From: Spirochaetes bacterium GWB1_60_80
GTDB taxonomy: Bacteria; Spirochaetota; Spirochaetia; Treponematales; UBA12059
Reading direction: 5' to 3'
DNA: 64,000 nucleotides
Assembly (NCBI GenBank): GCA_001829185.1
Contig: MIAR01000043.1
Coordinates: 1-64,000, forward strand
How positions within the stretch are numbered: position 1 is the stretch's first letter; each line of letters opens with the position of its first letter. Positions 35,238 through 43,685 of the stretch are shown in pieces. Below the pieces are notes generated by a model. That model searched no databases and was not told the origin of the DNA. It saw only the letters and a list, made by a program, of their open reading frames with translations. The position numbers and the translations under genes are program-made.

Positions 35238-36020
35238 TCAGGCCATGGCGATTTTTTCGTTGATTGAGGACTGCAGGACCTTGCCGATGAAGGAGCGCAG
35301 CTTAAGGCGCTTGTCTTCGTCCAGGCTGGCTGGCTCGAACATGGCCAGGCGGAGCGGGCCATGGCCGTCCATTTCCTTGGCGCCGACCACGATGCCGTTT
35401 ACCATGATGCGCAGGCCTTTGAGGCTGAGCTGGATGTCCTTGATGCGGCTGTTGACCGGCGGCGCGTGCCCGCCCGAGAAGAATACGGCCATGCCGGCGA
35501 TACTCAGGTCCAAGACGGTGCCGCGATGCAGCTCACCGTCGATCTTGCAGTTGAATTCAGCCGAATCCGGCGGGCATTTGATGCGCACGTATTTGCGCTT
35601 GCCACGGGCTTCGTTGGCCTCCAGCGTCCGGATTAGAATTTCGGCCGTTTTGGCGGAACCCATCTTGAGGATGATGAAGCCGCAGTTAACGCCCAGGTCC
35701 ATCAAATAGGCGTTGCGCTGGTCGTCATTACCCATCATGGTCAGGACGCCGATGCCGACATTGGCCGTAACCGGGTCGGCATGCAGTTTTTGGATCCAGC
35801 CCCGCCAGACCGTTTCGTCCTCGCCCTCGTCGATGTTGATGAATATCAGGCTCTGCGGCTCTTTGCAGATAAAACGGGCCAACCGGATGTGGTCGCGGGT
35901 GGTGTAGACCTCGAATTCGGACTGCGACAGCAGCGGAATAATCTCTTCCAGCACGGCCGGTGGGTTGAGGAAAAAGACTTTCTTGCCAAACAGACCGTTT
36001 TCGGTAACATCTTCCATCAT
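35238..36020 (-). CDS. PilZ-domain protein with receiver-like N-terminal domain
   Basis: 260 residues. The N-terminal half (about 10-130) resembles a receiver fold (KKVFFLNPPAVLEEIIPLLSQSEFEVYTT), with LIFINIDEG at the acceptor position, but the acidic pocket is not typical, so phosphorylation is doubtful. The C-terminal half is a PilZ domain with both c-di-GMP-binding motifs, RKYVR and DLSIAG. It should bind c-di-GMP made by the GGDEF enzyme (49876-51339) and removed by the HD-GYP enzymes here. The ATG lies 9 nt after the -10 box without a ribosome binding site. Confidence 0.85.
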   Translation of the reverse strand: MMEDVTENGLFGKKVFFLNPPAVLEEIIPLLSQSEFEVYTTRDHIRLARFICKEPQSLIFINIDEGEDETVWRGWIQKLHADPVTANVGIGVLTMMGNDDQRNAYLMDLGVNCGFIILKMGSAKTAEILIRTLEANEARGKRKYVRIKCPPDSAEFNCKIDGELHRGTVLDLSIAGMAVFFSGGHAPPVNSRIKDIQLSLKGLRIMVNGIVVGAKEMDGHGPLRLAMFEPASLDEDKRLKLRSFIGKVLQSSINEKIAMA

Positions 36021-36029
36021 ATTAGATCG

Positions 36030-36058
36030 ATAGTACGCTAGAAAAGTCTACTTGACAA
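36030..36058 (-). promoter_or_regulatory. Promoter of the PilZ gene, nearly leaderless
   Basis: Minus-strand TTGTCA (36053-36058), 17 nt, TACTAT (36030-36035). The start codon lies at 36020, so the leader is 0-3 nt, or 6 nt if the second ATG (36017) is used. Confidence 0.65.
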
Positions 36059-36071
36059 GTCTTTTTTCTAG
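36038..36071. promoter_or_regulatory. Inverted repeat over the PilZ promoter
   Basis: CTAGAAAA at 36038 and TTTTCTAG ending at 36071 are inverted repeats, with the palindrome ACTTGACAAGT in the middle covering the -35 box. It looks like a repressor site. Confidence 0.45.
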
Positions 36072-36094
36072 ATTTTGGAGATATTGGATTATTA

Positions 36095-36625
36095 TTACTG
36101 GGGCTGGCACTCCACCAAGCGCCAGGTTTTGGCCTTGGCGGCCAGCGTAATGTAGCGCTGATTGTTGTGCTGCAGGCGCTCGGCGTCGGTCGGCTCGATG
36201 CTGCGGACGGCCTTGGCCGGGCTGCCGATGATCAGGCTGTTGGGCGGGAACTCCTTGCCCTGGGTGACCAGGGCGCCAGCCCCCACTACCGAACCGTGGC
36301 CGATGCGAGCCTTGTCCAGCACGATGGCGCCCATGCCTATCAGGCAGTCGTCCTCGATGACGCAGCCGTGTAGGATGGCGCCATGGCCGACGGTGACATG
36401 GTCGCCAATCAGGCAGGGCGAGTCGGTTTCGACGTGGATGACGCTGCCATCCTGGATGTTGCTACCCCGGCCGACACGGACGGCGCCGATATCGGCTCGG
36501 ATGGTGACGTTGAACCAGACCGAGGCCTCGGCCGCCAGTTCGACGTCGCCGGCTACTTCGGCGTTCCAGGCTACGAAGACCGAGGGGTGGATGAACGGTT
36601 CCTTGTCGTCAATGGCGTGGATCAT
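36095..36625 (-). CDS. Gamma-class carbonic anhydrase-like hexapeptide protein
   Basis: 176 residues with left-handed beta-helix hexapeptide repeats. The three zinc histidines of the gamma-carbonic anhydrase family are in place (VIHVET, GHGAILHGC). The sequence is closest in type to YrdA/PaaY, which lack the acidic loop of Cam; these have weak or uncertain carbonic anhydrase activity. The ATG has GGGAGGA upstream. It stands alone between the PilZ gene and the divergent asparaginase-domain gene. Confidence 0.87.
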   Translation of the reverse strand: MIHAIDDKEPFIHPSVFVAWNAEVAGDVELAAEASVWFNVTIRADIGAVRVGRGSNIQDGSVIHVETDSPCLIGDHVTVGHGAILHGCVIEDDCLIGMGAIVLDKARIGHGSVVGAGALVTQGKEFPPNSLIIGSPAKAVRSIEPTDAERLQHNNQRYITLAAKAKTWRLVECQPQ

Positions 36626-36764
36626 GGCAGAATCCTCCCTGGATGGTAGTTGGGGTGACTAGGCGCCACCCGCATCGCTGCCAAGTATGCCGTGAGTTTT
36701 GAACCTTTGTACAGGGTGCGCCACGTGGCGGGTGCCAGGTGGCGGCGCCCGCTGTAGGCGGGCG

Positions 36765-36793
36765 TTGCCAAAGGCCGGTGGCGATGCTATCAT
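36765..36793 (+). promoter_or_regulatory. Promoter of the asparaginase-domain gene
   Basis: TTGCCA (36765-36770), 17 nt, TATCAT (36788-36793), about 31 nt before the ATG, which has GGGAGG in front. Confidence 0.6.
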
Positions 36794-36824
36794 CGGGCCT
36801 GCGGTCTTTGGCGCGGGAGGTTTC

Positions 36825-37337
36825 ATGAATGACGATCCGGTTCGCCTGATCATTACGGGCGGTACGTTCGACAAGCACTACGACGAGCTGAAGGGCGAAT
36901 TGACTTTCAAGGAGTCCAATCTGCCGGACATCATCAAGCAGGTACGCATCGTCAGTCCGGTGGAATTCGAGCTGTTGCAGCTGATCGACAGCCTGCAGAT
37001 GACCGACGACCACCGCGCCCGGATCCTGGAGGCCTGTCGTAACGCCCCGGAGCACCGCCTGGTCATCACCCACGGCACCGATCGCATGGCCGAGACGGCC
37101 CGCTATCTGGGACCGGCCGGGCTTAACAAGACTATAGTCTTGACCGGCGCTATGATTCCGTTCAAAATTTCCGGGTCGGACTCGCTGTTCAACCTGGGAA
37201 CGGCCTTCATGGCCGCGCGCCTGTTGCCGCCCGGCGTCTATGTGGCCATGAACGGCCGCAGTTTCCCTTGGCAGGACGTACGCAAGGATTACGCGCGCGG
37301 CGTCTTTCGGCCGGCTGAGGAAACCGCGAGCGCCTGA
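36825..37337 (+). CDS. Short asparaginase N-domain protein
   Basis: 170 residues, equal to the N-terminal half only of a type I/II L-asparaginase (about 330). It keeps both active-site threonine motifs in variant form, TGGTFDK and THGTDRM, and the Lys region TGAMIPF. It ends in a clean stop with no downstream remains of the C-terminal domain, so it is a natural short form rather than a recent deletion. Similar short asparaginase-domain proteins are known in other bacteria; activity on asparagine is unproven. Confidence 0.75.
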   Translation: MNDDPVRLIITGGTFDKHYDELKGELTFKESNLPDIIKQVRIVSPVEFELLQLIDSLQMTDDHRARILEACRNAPEHRLVITHGTDRMAETARYLGPAGLNKTIVLTGAMIPFKISGSDSLFNLGTAFMAARLLPPGVYVAMNGRSFPWQDVRKDYARGVFRPAEETASA

Positions 37338-37347
37338 CCAGTGGTCG

Positions 37348-37374
37348 CCACCCGCATTCGTAGTGGTTTTTTTT
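37348..37374 (+). terminator. Weak terminator candidate
   Basis: CCAC and GTGG enclose an 11-nt loop and precede eight T. The stem is short, so termination would be inefficient. Confidence 0.3.
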
Positions 37375-37447
37375 CAGGCAGCGTCCGGCGTTGGCAAAAA
37401 AAAACAGGAATTGCGGTTTTCATCTTTCATTAAGCGGAAAATCCCAT

Positions 37448-37453
37448 TATAAT
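37448..37453 (+). promoter_or_regulatory. -10 box of the GAF-HD-GYP gene
   Basis: A perfect TATAAT lies about 20 nt before the ATG. The -35 region (TTTCAT, 17 nt upstream) is poor. Confidence 0.45.
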
Positions 37454-37473
37454 CTGCGTGGGAGACATAGCCA

Positions 37474-38709
37474 ATGCCCATTAAGATGGCAGCCGATCAC
37501 AAAATTCTGAGTATCGACTCCGACCTCAATAAAATCCAGGACTACGACCTCTTGCTGGAGCGCATTCTTTACGAGGCCCGGCGGGTGGTCAACGCCGACG
37601 CCGGTTCTATTTATATCCGCGAGGATGACCAGATCGCCATCAAGTATGCCCAAAACGATACCAAGCAGAAACGACTCCCCCCGGGCGAGAAGGAAGTCTA
37701 CCCGCTGTTCAAGATTCCCATCAACGAGAAAAGCATCTCCGGCTATGTGGCCATGACCGGTAATTCGCTGCGCCTGCGCGACGTTTATCATTTACCGGCC
37801 GGGCTGCCCTTCAGTTACGCGTCCAAGTACGACCAGGAATCCAATTACAAGACTACCTCGATGCTGACGGTACCGCTGATAAACCAGGACGACGTGGTGC
37901 GTGGCGTCATCCAGATCATCAACGCCACGGACAAGACCGGCAAGGTGATTTCCTTTACCAAGGCCGACGAGGAGCTGGTCTGTCATTTCGCCACTAAGGC
38001 CACCGAAGCCCTGCAGCGCGCCCGGATAAACCGCAAGTTGATCACCCGGCCTATCGCCATGGCCGAGATGCGCGATCCCAAGGAAACCGGCGCCCACGTC
38101 AACCGGGTAGCTGGCTACTCCGGCGAGCTGTACGAGCATTGGGCCTACAAGCAAGGTTTGCCGGTCAAGCGCATCGCCAGCGAAAAGGACAATTTCAAGC
38201 AGGCGGCTATGCTGCACGACGTTGGCAAGGTGGCTATTTCCGACCTAATTCTTAAAAAGCCGGCCAAATTCACGGAAGAAGAATACCTGATCATGCAGAC
38301 CCATACTTGGCGCGGCGCTCACCTGTTTGATGATCCGGAGTCGGACATGGAGGCTATGGCGCTTGATGTGGCCCTGACGCACCACGAGAATTGGGACGGG
38401 ACTGGTTACCCCGGCTGGGTGGATCTCAAGACCGGCAAGCCGACTAAAATCGGGTTGGACGGTCGGGCGCTGCGCCGCAAGGGTGAGGAAATCTCTATCT
38501 GGGGCCGCATCGTGGCCATCGCCGATGTCTATGATGCCTTGGTGTCGGCGCGGGTCTACAAACAGGCCTGGACCGAGGAAAAGGTGCTCGACGAGCTGCG
38601 CGCCATGAAGGGCAGCAAGTTCGACCCGGCGGTGGTCGACATCTTCTTCGAGATCTATCCCCGTATCTTGCAGGTACGGCAACGCTATCCGGACGCCGCC
38701 GCCGACTGA
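37474..38709 (+). CDS. GAF-HD-GYP cyclic-di-GMP phosphodiesterase
   Basis: 411 residues. A GAF domain (about 20-185) binds a small ligand or cofactor. An HD-GYP domain follows (about 190-405) with LHDVGKV, THHENWDGTGYP and the later IADVYDALV, all catalytic motifs intact. It should hydrolyse c-di-GMP in the cytosol under control of the GAF ligand. It has no receiver domain, unlike the HD-GYP protein at 6310-7869, so the two respond to different inputs. Single gene. Confidence 0.92.
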   Translation: MPIKMAADHKILSIDSDLNKIQDYDLLLERILYEARRVVNADAGSIYIREDDQIAIKYAQNDTKQKRLPPGEKEVYPLFKIPINEKSISGYVAMTGNSLRLRDVYHLPAGLPFSYASKYDQESNYKTTSMLTVPLINQDDVVRGVIQIINATDKTGKVISFTKADEELVCHFATKATEALQRARINRKLITRPIAMAEMRDPKETGAHVNRVAGYSGELYEHWAYKQGLPVKRIASEKDNFKQAAMLHDVGKVAISDLILKKPAKFTEEEYLIMQTHTWRGAHLFDDPESDMEAMALDVALTHHENWDGTGYPGWVDLKTGKPTKIGLDGRALRRKGEEISIWGRIVAIADVYDALVSARVYKQAWTEEKVLDELRAMKGSKFDPAVVDIFFEIYPRILQVRQRYPDAAAD

Positions 38710-38738
38710 CGGAACGCCAAACAACCTTCTTTTTCTTC

Positions 38739-38767
38739 TTGTCCGTTTCAGGATTCTATATTATAGT
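38739..38767 (+). promoter_or_regulatory. Promoter of the nucleoside ABC operon
   Basis: TTGTCC (38739-38744), 17 nt, TATAGT (38762-38767). The leader to the first gene is about 120 nt; no riboswitch fold was recognised in it. Confidence 0.6.
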
Positions 38768-38893
38768 GGAACGCCGCTCGGGCTGGCCGCTGGCCGACCC
38801 TGAGAAGGAAGTCCGTAAAAAAAAGCAGTATTGTTGGCGCGGTCGGGTCTGTTCAGCAGGAATCCGGCTTTGGGCGCCTTATCAGGAGGACAC

Positions 38894-40417
38894 ATGGAAC
38901 ATGTCGTGGAAATGTTGAACATCACCAAGGCGTTTCCCGGTATTGTCGCCAATGATGACATCAGTATCCAGTTGCGCAAGGGCGAAATCCTTGCTCTGCT
39001 GGGCGAGAATGGCGCCGGTAAATCGACGCTGATGAGCATCCTGTTCGGCCTGTATACGCCGGACGCGGGCACCATCAAGGTGTTCGGCAAGACCGTGAAT
39101 ATCGCCAACCCTAATGTAGCCAATGCCCTCGGTATCGGTATGGTGCACCAACATTTCAAATTGGTGCACAATTTTACCGTTACCGAGAACATCGTCCTGG
39201 GCATGGAACCGCACGTCGGGCCGTTCCTGAAGACCAGGGACGCCGCTGCCAAGATTCGCGCTTTGTCCAAGCACTATGGCCTGAACGTCGACCCCGATGC
39301 CAAGATCGAGGACGTATCGGTGGGCATGCAGCAACGGGTGGAGATCCTCAAGATGCTCTACCGCGACGCCGAGGTGCTGATCTTCGACGAACCGACCGCC
39401 GTGCTGACGCCGCAGGAAATCATCGAACTGATGAAGATTATGCGCAACCTGATCGCCGAGGGCAAGTCGATCATCCTGATCACCCATAAGCTTAAGGAGA
39501 TCAAGGAGATAGCCGATCGCTGCACCGTCATTCGGCGCGGCAAGGTTATTGGCACGGTCGACGTGGCCGGCACCACCAGCGCTCAGATGGCCGAGATGAT
39601 GGTCGGGCGGCAGGTCAACTTCAATGTCGACAAGCCGGCCAAACAGTGCGGCGACGTGGTGCTGGAGATCAAGGATCTGCGTGTCCAGTCGTCGCGCAAG
39701 ACCGAGGCGGTTAAAGGGTTCAGCCTGACCGTCCACGGCGGCGAGATCGTCGGACTGGCCGGCGTTGACGGCAATGGCCAGACCGAGCTGGTGGAGGCCC
39801 TGACCGGTCTGCGCCATGTCGAGTCCGGCAGCATCCTCTTCCAGGGCCAGGATATCGCCCACCACTCGATCCGTGACCGCATCCGCGCCGGCATGGCTCA
39901 TATCCCCGAAGACCGCCAGAAGCGCGGTTTAGTGCTCGACTACACCATGGAAGAAAACATGGTGCTGGAGATCTACGGCTTGCCGCCTTTTGCCAAGCGG
40001 GGCTTCCTGCAGAAGCCGCTCATCCGCGCCTACGCCGAGAAGCTGATGCAGGACTTCGATGTCCGCGCCGGCGAGGGCAGCCTGTCGCTGGCCCGCGGTC
40101 TATCTGGCGGCAACCAGCAGAAAGCCATTGTCGGCCGCGAGGTAGCGCACGACCCGATGCTCTTGATTGCCGTCCAGCCGACGCGCGGTCTGGACGTCGG
40201 CTCCATCGAGTACATCCACCGCCGCTTGGTGGAGCAGCGTAATTCCGGCAAGGCGGTGCTACTGGTATCGCTCGAGCTGGACGAGATCATGGACCTTTCC
40301 GACCGCATCGCCGTCATCAGCCACGGCGAACTGACCGGACTCAAGTATCCCAAGGAAACCAATGAAGGCGAGATCGGCTTGATGATGGCCGGCGTTGCCG
40401 AAGGAGCCCATCAGTGA
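38894..40417 (+). CDS. nupA: Nucleoside ABC importer, double ATPase subunit
   Basis: 507 residues with two ABC domains. The first has GENGAGKST and the second a shortened Walker A, GVDGNGQT, with LSGGNQQKAIVGREV, as in RbsA/NupA-type double ATPases. The first signature is the variant VSVGMQQRVEIL, also typical. Family members with this gene order import purine and pyrimidine nucleosides. AGGAGGA lies 3 nt before the ATG at 38894. The next gene starts inside its stop codon. No binding-protein gene belongs to the operon; the Bmp-type lipoprotein at 5132-6268 is the only candidate here. Confidence 0.88.
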   Translation: MEHVVEMLNITKAFPGIVANDDISIQLRKGEILALLGENGAGKSTLMSILFGLYTPDAGTIKVFGKTVNIANPNVANALGIGMVHQHFKLVHNFTVTENIVLGMEPHVGPFLKTRDAAAKIRALSKHYGLNVDPDAKIEDVSVGMQQRVEILKMLYRDAEVLIFDEPTAVLTPQEIIELMKIMRNLIAEGKSIILITHKLKEIKEIADRCTVIRRGKVIGTVDVAGTTSAQMAEMMVGRQVNFNVDKPAKQCGDVVLEIKDLRVQSSRKTEAVKGFSLTVHGGEIVGLAGVDGNGQTELVEALTGLRHVESGSILFQGQDIAHHSIRDRIRAGMAHIPEDRQKRGLVLDYTMEENMVLEIYGLPPFAKRGFLQKPLIRAYAEKLMQDFDVRAGEGSLSLARGLSGGNQQKAIVGREVAHDPMLLIAVQPTRGLDVGSIEYIHRRLVEQRNSGKAVLLVSLELDEIMDLSDRIAVISHGELTGLKYPKETNEGEIGLMMAGVAEGAHQ

Positions 40418-41475
40418 ATCGCGCACGAGACCTCTTCACCGCCCTGATGGCGGTATTCCTCGGCCTGGTGGCGGGGGCTATCTTCATGACCGCCATCGGC
40501 GCCAACCCCTTCGCCGGCTTTTTCTACCTGTTTCGCGGCGGCCTGATGTCCATCTCGCGTATCGGCGATACCCTGTCCACCGCCACCACCCTGATCCTAA
40601 CCGGCCTGGCGGTGGCCTTCGCCTTCCGCACCGGCTTGTTCAATATCGGCGTGGCCGGCCAGATGCTGGTCGGCGGCCTCGTGGCCACCATGCTGGCCCT
40701 GACCATCGGCGAGTCGATGCCCAAGTACCTGTTCATCCCGCTGGTGCTGGTCTGCTCGATGCTGGCCGGCGCCCTCTGGGCGGGCATCGCCGGACTGCTC
40801 AAGGCGGCCTTCAACGTCCATGAGGTGGTGGCCACCATCATGCTCAACTGGACCGCCTTCTGGGTGGTCGACTACATCATCCCGACCTTCTTCAAGGCCG
40901 GCCTGGAGACCGAGTCGCGCACCATCCTGTCGGATGCCTCGATGCGCATGGACTGGATGAATCGGCTGTTCGACGGCTCGCACGTCAATTTTGGCCTATT
41001 CGTGTCCATCAGCGCGGTCATCATCATCGCCATCATCCTGGACAAGACGGTGCTTGGTTACGAGCTCAAGGCGGTTGGCTTCAACCACCACGCTGCCGAG
41101 TACGCCGGCATCGACGTGGCGCGCAACGTTACCCTGGCCATGGCCATTTCCGGCGCCCTAGCCGGCCTGGCCGGCGCTACCTATTACACCGGCTACACCC
41201 TGAACATGCAGATCGGCGTCATGCCGACCGCCGGCTTCGACGGCATCGCGGTGGCCCTGTTGGGCGCCAACTCGCCGTGGGGCGTGTTGGCCGCCGCCCT
41301 GTTCTTCGGCATCCTGCACGCCGGCAAGGGCTTGATGGGCGCCAATACCAGCATACCGCCCGAGATCGGCGATACCATCATCGCCACCATCATCTACTTC
41401 GCGGCTACCAGCATCCTGTTCTTCAAGTTATTTGATTATCTCAAGAAAAAATTCAAGAAGGGAGGGCAGGCATGA
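40414..41475 (+). CDS. nupB: Nucleoside ABC importer, permease subunit 1
   Basis: 353 residues, about eight to ten membrane helices, BPD_transp_2 family (GLFNIGVAGQMLVGGL and the ATPase-contact loop GFNHHAAEYAGID, the EAA-like segment). The GTG start overlaps the stop of the ATPase gene. It forms the membrane channel with permease subunit 2. Confidence 0.88.
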   Translation: MNRARDLFTALMAVFLGLVAGAIFMTAIGANPFAGFFYLFRGGLMSISRIGDTLSTATTLILTGLAVAFAFRTGLFNIGVAGQMLVGGLVATMLALTIGESMPKYLFIPLVLVCSMLAGALWAGIAGLLKAAFNVHEVVATIMLNWTAFWVVDYIIPTFFKAGLETESRTILSDASMRMDWMNRLFDGSHVNFGLFVSISAVIIIAIILDKTVLGYELKAVGFNHHAAEYAGIDVARNVTLAMAISGALAGLAGATYYTGYTLNMQIGVMPTAGFDGIAVALLGANSPWGVLAAALFFGILHAGKGLMGANTSIPPEIGDTIIATIIYFAATSILFFKLFDYLKKKFKKGGQA

Positions 41476-42503
41476 ACCTCATCCTGGATATTTTCCCCTA
41501 TGCGATTGCCTATACCATGCCCCTGCTGGCGGCGGCGCTAGGCGGCCTCTATTCGGAGCGCTCCGGCGTCGTCAATATCGGACTGGAAGGCTTGATGGTC
41601 ATGGGCATGTTCGTGTCGGCCATCACCATCGCCGCCTTCGAGCCGGCGATCGCCGTCTGGACGCTGGCGCGCTGCCAGGCCCGCGGCATCGACATCGTCG
41701 CCTCGCCGGCCGAGTACCAGGCCATCTTCAACCATTTCCATGCCATGGTGCTGTGGATCGGCGTCCTGGCCGGAACCCTGGGTGCCACCATTTTCAGCCT
41801 ACTGCACGCCTTTGCCAGCGTGACGCTTAAAGCCAACCAGGTCATCTCCGGCACGGCCATCAACATGATCGCCGGCGCCATAACCGTTTTCCTGGCGCGC
41901 ACCATTTCCGGTTCGGGGAATATCAGCATCAAGCTGGGCTTCCTGCGCGGCGACGTGCCGGTGCTGAGCAAGATACCGCTCCTGGGCCGGCTGTTCTTCA
42001 GCCAGACCTACGCCACCACCTGGTTGGTACTGCTCATCCTGGTTGTTTCCTGGCTGCTGATTTACCGGACGCCCTTCGGCCTGCGCCTGCGTTCCTGCGG
42101 TGAGCATCCCCAGACGGCCGATGCCGCCGGCATCAACGTCTACCGCGTGCGCTACATCGCGGTAATGTTGTCTGGCGCCATGGCCGGCCTGGCCGGCAGC
42201 GTCATGCTAGTGACCTACGCCGGCGAGTTTACCGGCAGCGTGGCCGGCATGGGCTTCCTGGCCCTGGCCGCCCTGATTTTCGGACAGTGGAAGCCGCTGG
42301 GCATCCTTGGTGCCACCTTCTTCTTCGGCATCGCCGCCACCATCGCCAACGTCGCCCCCGGCATCCCGCGGCTCAGCTCCATTCCAGAATGGATATTGCG
42401 CATCTTCCCCTACGTGGTCACGCTGGTGGCCCTGATGCTCTTCTCGAAAACCTCGCAGGCGCCACGTGCCTCCGGGGAGGCTTTTGACAAAGGCAAACGG
42501 TGA
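41472..42503 (+). CDS. nupC: Nucleoside ABC importer, permease subunit 2
   Basis: 343 residues, polytopic, same permease family (YSERSGVVNIGLEGLMV; ATPase-contact loop RSCGEHPQTADAAGIN). It overlaps the previous gene by 4 nt. A loop of about 30 residues around 60-90 (ARCQARGIDIVASPAEYQAIF) is longer than usual. Last gene of the operon; the repeat array begins 16 nt behind its stop codon, so transcription may continue into the repeats. Confidence 0.88.
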   Translation: MNLILDIFPYAIAYTMPLLAAALGGLYSERSGVVNIGLEGLMVMGMFVSAITIAAFEPAIAVWTLARCQARGIDIVASPAEYQAIFNHFHAMVLWIGVLAGTLGATIFSLLHAFASVTLKANQVISGTAINMIAGAITVFLARTISGSGNISIKLGFLRGDVPVLSKIPLLGRLFFSQTYATTWLVLLILVVSWLLIYRTPFGLRLRSCGEHPQTADAAGINVYRVRYIAVMLSGAMAGLAGSVMLVTYAGEFTGSVAGMGFLALAALIFGQWKPLGILGATFFFGIAATIANVAPGIPRLSSIPEWILRIFPYVVTLVALMLFSKTSQAPRASGEAFDKGKR

Positions 42504-42518
42504 CGTTATAAAAAATGT

Positions 42519-42631
42519 GCAGACGCGGGGCCTGGTGCTGCAAGGTATGGTCAGCTTATCGCTTGACCATACCTTGCAGCACCACCAAGCCAAGGGCTTG
42601 GTGCGCACTCGCGCGGGTGCCGGGTTTGTTA
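42519..42631. repeat. Type 1 palindromic element, copy 1
   Basis: The element folds into a 21-bp perfect hairpin (arms 42533-42553 and 42564-42584, loop GCTTATCGCT), then a second hairpin ACCAAGCC/GGCTTGGT, and ends in GGGTTTGTTAG. Outer arms can pair. Layout (about 120 bp, AAC- and GTT-type ends, whole unit quasi-palindromic) resembles integron attC sites. No coding function. Confidence 0.75.
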
Positions 42632-42694
42632 GAAGCGTTTGACTTGGTCAATCGCTTGGTGTGATAGAAGCCTGGGGTTGTGTTCTGAAAACAT

Positions 42695-42811
42695 GGCAGA
42701 CGCGGGGCCTGGTGCTGCAAGATATGGTCAGCTTATCGCTTGACCATACCTTGCAGCGCCACCACGCCGAGGGCTTGGTGCGCACTCGCGCGGGTGCCGG
42801 TATTTGTTGTA
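42695..42811. repeat. Type 1 palindromic element, copy 2
   Basis: Same structure as copy 1; the hairpin arms are 42710-42730 and 42741-42761 with one mismatch and one G-T pair. It is the left half of a composite unit running to 43040. Confidence 0.75.
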
Positions 42812-42956
42812 AGCGTTTGATCTGGTAGATTACCTTGGATGTGCAGATAATCCCATGCAGACGTACGGAGCCAAATAGGCAAGCCATGCTATTGTAGCCT
42901 CCCGCGGCTTCTGCGTTGATACTAACATCACTTAGTGCTATTTGAGCAAGTCCATG

Positions 42957-43040
42957 TTTATAAACAACCCAGGCGCAAGCGCGGGTGGCGCGTCCAAGCG
43001 TGGCTAAGCGATAAGCGCAGCCATGCTTGAAAGCGCCAGG
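42957..43040. repeat. Type 2 palindromic element, copy 1
   Basis: A shorter element in inverse orientation to type 1. It begins TATAAACAACCC, contains the loop sequence AGCGATAAGC (inverse of the type 1 loop) in a shorter hairpin (AAGCGTGGCT and AGCCATGCTT) and ends CCAATGTTT. Confidence 0.7.
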
Positions 43041-43139
43041 ACCCGCGGCTCCAATGTTTAAATAGAATAGCCATAAGTGCTAAGGCTATCAGGGCAGGCT
43101 TATGTAATTTGACAACCTCGCTATGTTAGCGCAGGGCAC

Positions 43140-43613
43140 TTATAGATAACGCCGGACTTGTGTCCGATAGGCTGAATATTCGTCGCCGAATCGTGCCGCT
43201 AGGAATTTTTCCTCACCTCGGATAATCAGGTCATAGACCGCCATGCTGTAAAGCCCCGCCACCCAGGCGACCGGATTTGATATCGCTAACATGGCTGCAA
43301 TAGTGAGAAGATTGAAACCGACATACATCGGATTGCGGCTCAATCGGTATATCCCACCTGTTTTCAGCTTGGTATCGCCTTGGGGTAAGCCTAAGCGCGT
43401 TGATTTTCCTAAGCTGACCGCACTGGCCGCGATAAATATCAAGCCTAGCAGCAGCGCGGCGATAGCCAGTATATCCAAGACCGGCAGCTCAAATTCCGGA
43501 ATGAACTTGATTCCAAAGCACCCGAGGCCACCTCCCACCCACAGTGCATAACCACTCACCTTGCCAGAATAAAACAGCACTGGATTGATCGTCGCTTTCC
43601 CAATAATTTCCAT
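43140..43613 (-). CDS. Isoprenylcysteine carboxyl methyltransferase (ICMT/PEMT)-family membrane protein
   Basis: 157 residues with four to five membrane helices and the C-terminal methyltransferase signature of the family: RLSRNPMYVGF (about 96-106) and EEKFLAARFGDEYSAYRTQVRRY at the end. Bacterial members methylate small molecules, lipids or unknown substrates with S-adenosylmethionine. The ATG at 43613 has AAGGAG 6 nt upstream. Its GC content is clearly lower than that of the flanking chromosome, and it is the only gene inside the repeat array, bracketed by two copies of the composite repeat. It looks like the cargo of a gene cassette. Confidence 0.82.
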   Translation of the reverse strand: MEIIGKATINPVLFYSGKVSGYALWVGGGLGCFGIKFIPEFELPVLDILAIAALLLGLIFIAASAVSLGKSTRLGLPQGDTKLKTGGIYRLSRNPMYVGFNLLTIAAMLAISNPVAWVAGLYSMAVYDLIIRGEEKFLAARFGDEYSAYRTQVRRYL

Positions 43614-43685
43614 GGTTACTCCTTGCCTCATACGCACCGGCTAGCTCTAATGTCCCAAGTCGGTATCGGCTTATCAACCAAAAAG

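Noticed and set aside
36741-36767. GC-rich hairpin (CGCCCGC/GCGGGCG) ahead of the asparaginase gene
   Set aside because: It has no T-run, no second copy was found, and it lies just before the promoter; it is recorded as sequence composition only.
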